Positions 62,475 to 64,000 of a stretch of 64,000 nucleotides of DNA are shown here, piece by piece. Made by a program: the position numbers and the translations under genes. The first letter of the stretch is position 1. Every line of letters begins with the position of its first letter. The notes beneath the pieces were generated by a model. The model ran no database searches. It was not told where the DNA came from and saw only the letters and a list, made by a program, of their open reading frames with translations. Source of the stretch: Ilex aquifolium (Eukaryota > Streptophyta > Magnoliopsida > Aquifoliales > Aquifoliaceae). The stretch covers positions 33,254,093-33,318,092 of the forward strand of contig OX637392.1 of assembly GCA_951799425.1 (NCBI GenBank). The letters are read 5' to 3'.

Positions 62475-63494
62475 GGGTAAATTACATGAAGACGCCCTAA
62501 ACTTAAGGTCAGTTGCACATCACCCCCTCAAATTTTACGAATTTCACTTAACCCCTTTTTACTTGTGAATAAATTGAAATCTAATAGAATATGTTTATTA
62601 TATTCGCTATTACACGCGCTAATTAAGCGCGTGTGTTATGAAATAAATAATTTTCTTTCCTAAATTAAAAAATTATATTGCCAATTTTACCCTTCATCCA
62701 AATTTCTAGCGGTCCTCTCTTTCTCCAACCCCTTCACCGGAGCAATTGACACCACCATTGCAACTTCCCTCCTCTTACTCCTCTCTCACTCCACAGCTGC
62801 TGCAACTCACCCACCCAACCCACTCACGTTGCTGCAATTCCCCCACCCAACCCTTCCCACGCTGATACAACTCACCCACCTAACCCACCGACAGCCGTTG
62901 TGACTCCCTCATCCCTTGCCATTGCATATCCCCCACCTTACAACCGTTGCACATCCCCCTAAATCCCCTTCGTCGTGTCTGAGTTGAACAACCTTTTGAT
63001 TTTTGTTCAATCTTTGATTTTGATTTTTGATTTGAAGTTATTTTTTTGAGTATGATTATGGTTTTTGACACAATGAATGTGCAAAGATAGTGTTTTGGTG
63101 GCTGGTGTTTGGGATGGGTGTGTCGGAGGAGCTTTGGTCTTTTGACTATTATGTCAATGGGGTTTTGTGGTATTTTTTTTGGCTATGGAAGGGGGAGCTT
63201 TTGTGGAGTGGGGTAATGGTGGTGGCCCTGGTGGGGGTAGGGTCGTGGTGGTGGTTGAGAGAAGGGGTGTGCCTGGTTTTTTTTTTTTTTTTTTGTAAGT
63301 TGTTGGAATGGATATTATTACACAGAAAATTAGAAGAAAAAGAGAGGGCATTTTAATCTTTTTTGCAAAAATAGTTAGGTCTGTCATAATCTGTACTTTA
63401 TTCACAAGTAAGAGGGGGTTAAGTGTAACTCGTAATTGTTGAAAGAGGTGATGTGCAACTGATCTTAATTTAAGGGAGTTTTGTGTAATTTACC
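62475..63494. mobile_element. Non-autonomous MULE, 1,020 bp, with 9-bp target duplication
   Basis: The ends are long inverted repeats of about 105 bp (GGGTAAATTACATGAAG... and its counterpart ending TAATTTACC). They are flanked by TTTAATAAA at 62466-62474 and 63495-63503. A 9-bp duplication and long inverted ends are the marks of Mutator-like elements. The interior has a C-rich part (62700-62960) and a G-rich part (63090-63260) that may be captured sequence. The short ORFs there (62880-63071 minus, 63090-63356 plus) have no recognised product. Confidence 0.85.
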
Positions 63495-63503
63495 TTTAAT
63501 AAA

Positions 63504-64000
63504 TGGAGCTAAATGCAAATTACACGAGAAAATCCGGACGCAAAGTTCAATTATAAACAAAATTATAGATTTGTCAACATAAGTTGTTCAAATTTTGACG
63601 CAACAGTAGCCATAGACAAAGTTAAAGATATTACTTAGACAGAGCTAAGACAATGCATTTCTATAAAAACGCTTGCCAATTATCAAATTTTAGCCAAAAA
63701 ATGTCGTTTGATTAGAATATTTACCCAAAAGTTTTCCAATTATAAAACGATCAAAAAATTACAAATATCCACCAGAGGGGTACCCTCCACAAACCACGAC
63801 AGACTGCTAAAAAAAACGGAAACACAACAACAAATGGAGCATCAACCAGAAAACCAAAAAAAACAAGCAACAATGGGGCTTTCTTATGTTGCTCGCCATC
63901 CCCAACGTTTGGAGAATATTGTCAGGAAGGCATGGAATTCTGAGAGCACATCCTAATAAACATTATGTAGGTGCAATCCTTCCAACTCTTGGATGAAAAT
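63504..64000 (+). other. Right edge, possible short gene start
   Basis: AT-rich. An ATG at 63871 opens a short frame (MGLSYVARHPQRLENIV) that ends at a stop near 63954. It could be the first exon of a gene that continues past the window, or chance. Confidence 0.25.

Noticed and set aside
1..64000. tRNA, rRNA, CRISPR arrays or prokaryotic operons
   Set aside because: No cloverleaf, rRNA core or spaced-repeat pattern was recognised. TGGTATCAGAGC hits are retroelement primer sites and not tRNA genes.

Overview
The window looks like repeat-rich nuclear DNA of a flowering plant, most likely a eudicot. It is AT-rich, its genes have GT-AG introns, and it is almost wholly built of plant transposable elements. 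Only one ordinary host gene stands out, a 72-residue membrane protein at 20579-20797. Family calls rest on motifs read by eye in the translations; no database search was possible.

Left third (1-20100). Bases 1-2527 are the 3' end of a Tekay-type Ty3/gypsy chromovirus: chromodomain tail, polypurine tract and a 2.2-kb LTR. Next comes a 12.4-kb Mutator-like DNA transposon (2528-14961) with terminal inverted repeats. It carries a decayed mudrA-type transposase, a plant mobile domain (PMD) gene and three related small ORFs of unknown function. After it lie an older LTR remnant, the 3' end of a second MULE transposase, a 678-bp element with inverted ends and a CATTT target duplication, and decayed LTR-like DNA.

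Right two thirds (21358-59414). This is a four-level nest. An old Athila-like element (LTRs at 21358 and 25997) has its right LTR split by a Tat-lineage Ty3/gypsy element (27045-59387, target duplication TTATC). The Tat protease region is split by a young Tekay element (39095-56491, target duplication GTCCA). The Tekay 5' LTR is in turn split by an endogenous pararetrovirus of florendovirus type (48143-56440). Decay follows this order. The Athila-like element retains little coding sequence. The Tat frame is full of stops. The Tekay polyprotein (1499-1500 codons) and the viral ORF1 (1893 codons) are each one open frame.

Unusual points are three tandem antisense extra genes in the Tat element, two of them with their own G-box plus TATA; a 40-bp satellite array in its 3' region; palindromic CTACCGGTAG clusters upstream of the Tekay TATA box and also in the unrelated Athila-like element; a single amber codon inside viral ORF2; and the family of small ORFs in the large MULE.

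The right end (59415-64000) is AT-rich, with a CA-rich array, a SINE-like and an LTR-like remnant, and a non-autonomous MULE (62475-63494) with a perfect 9-bp target duplication.
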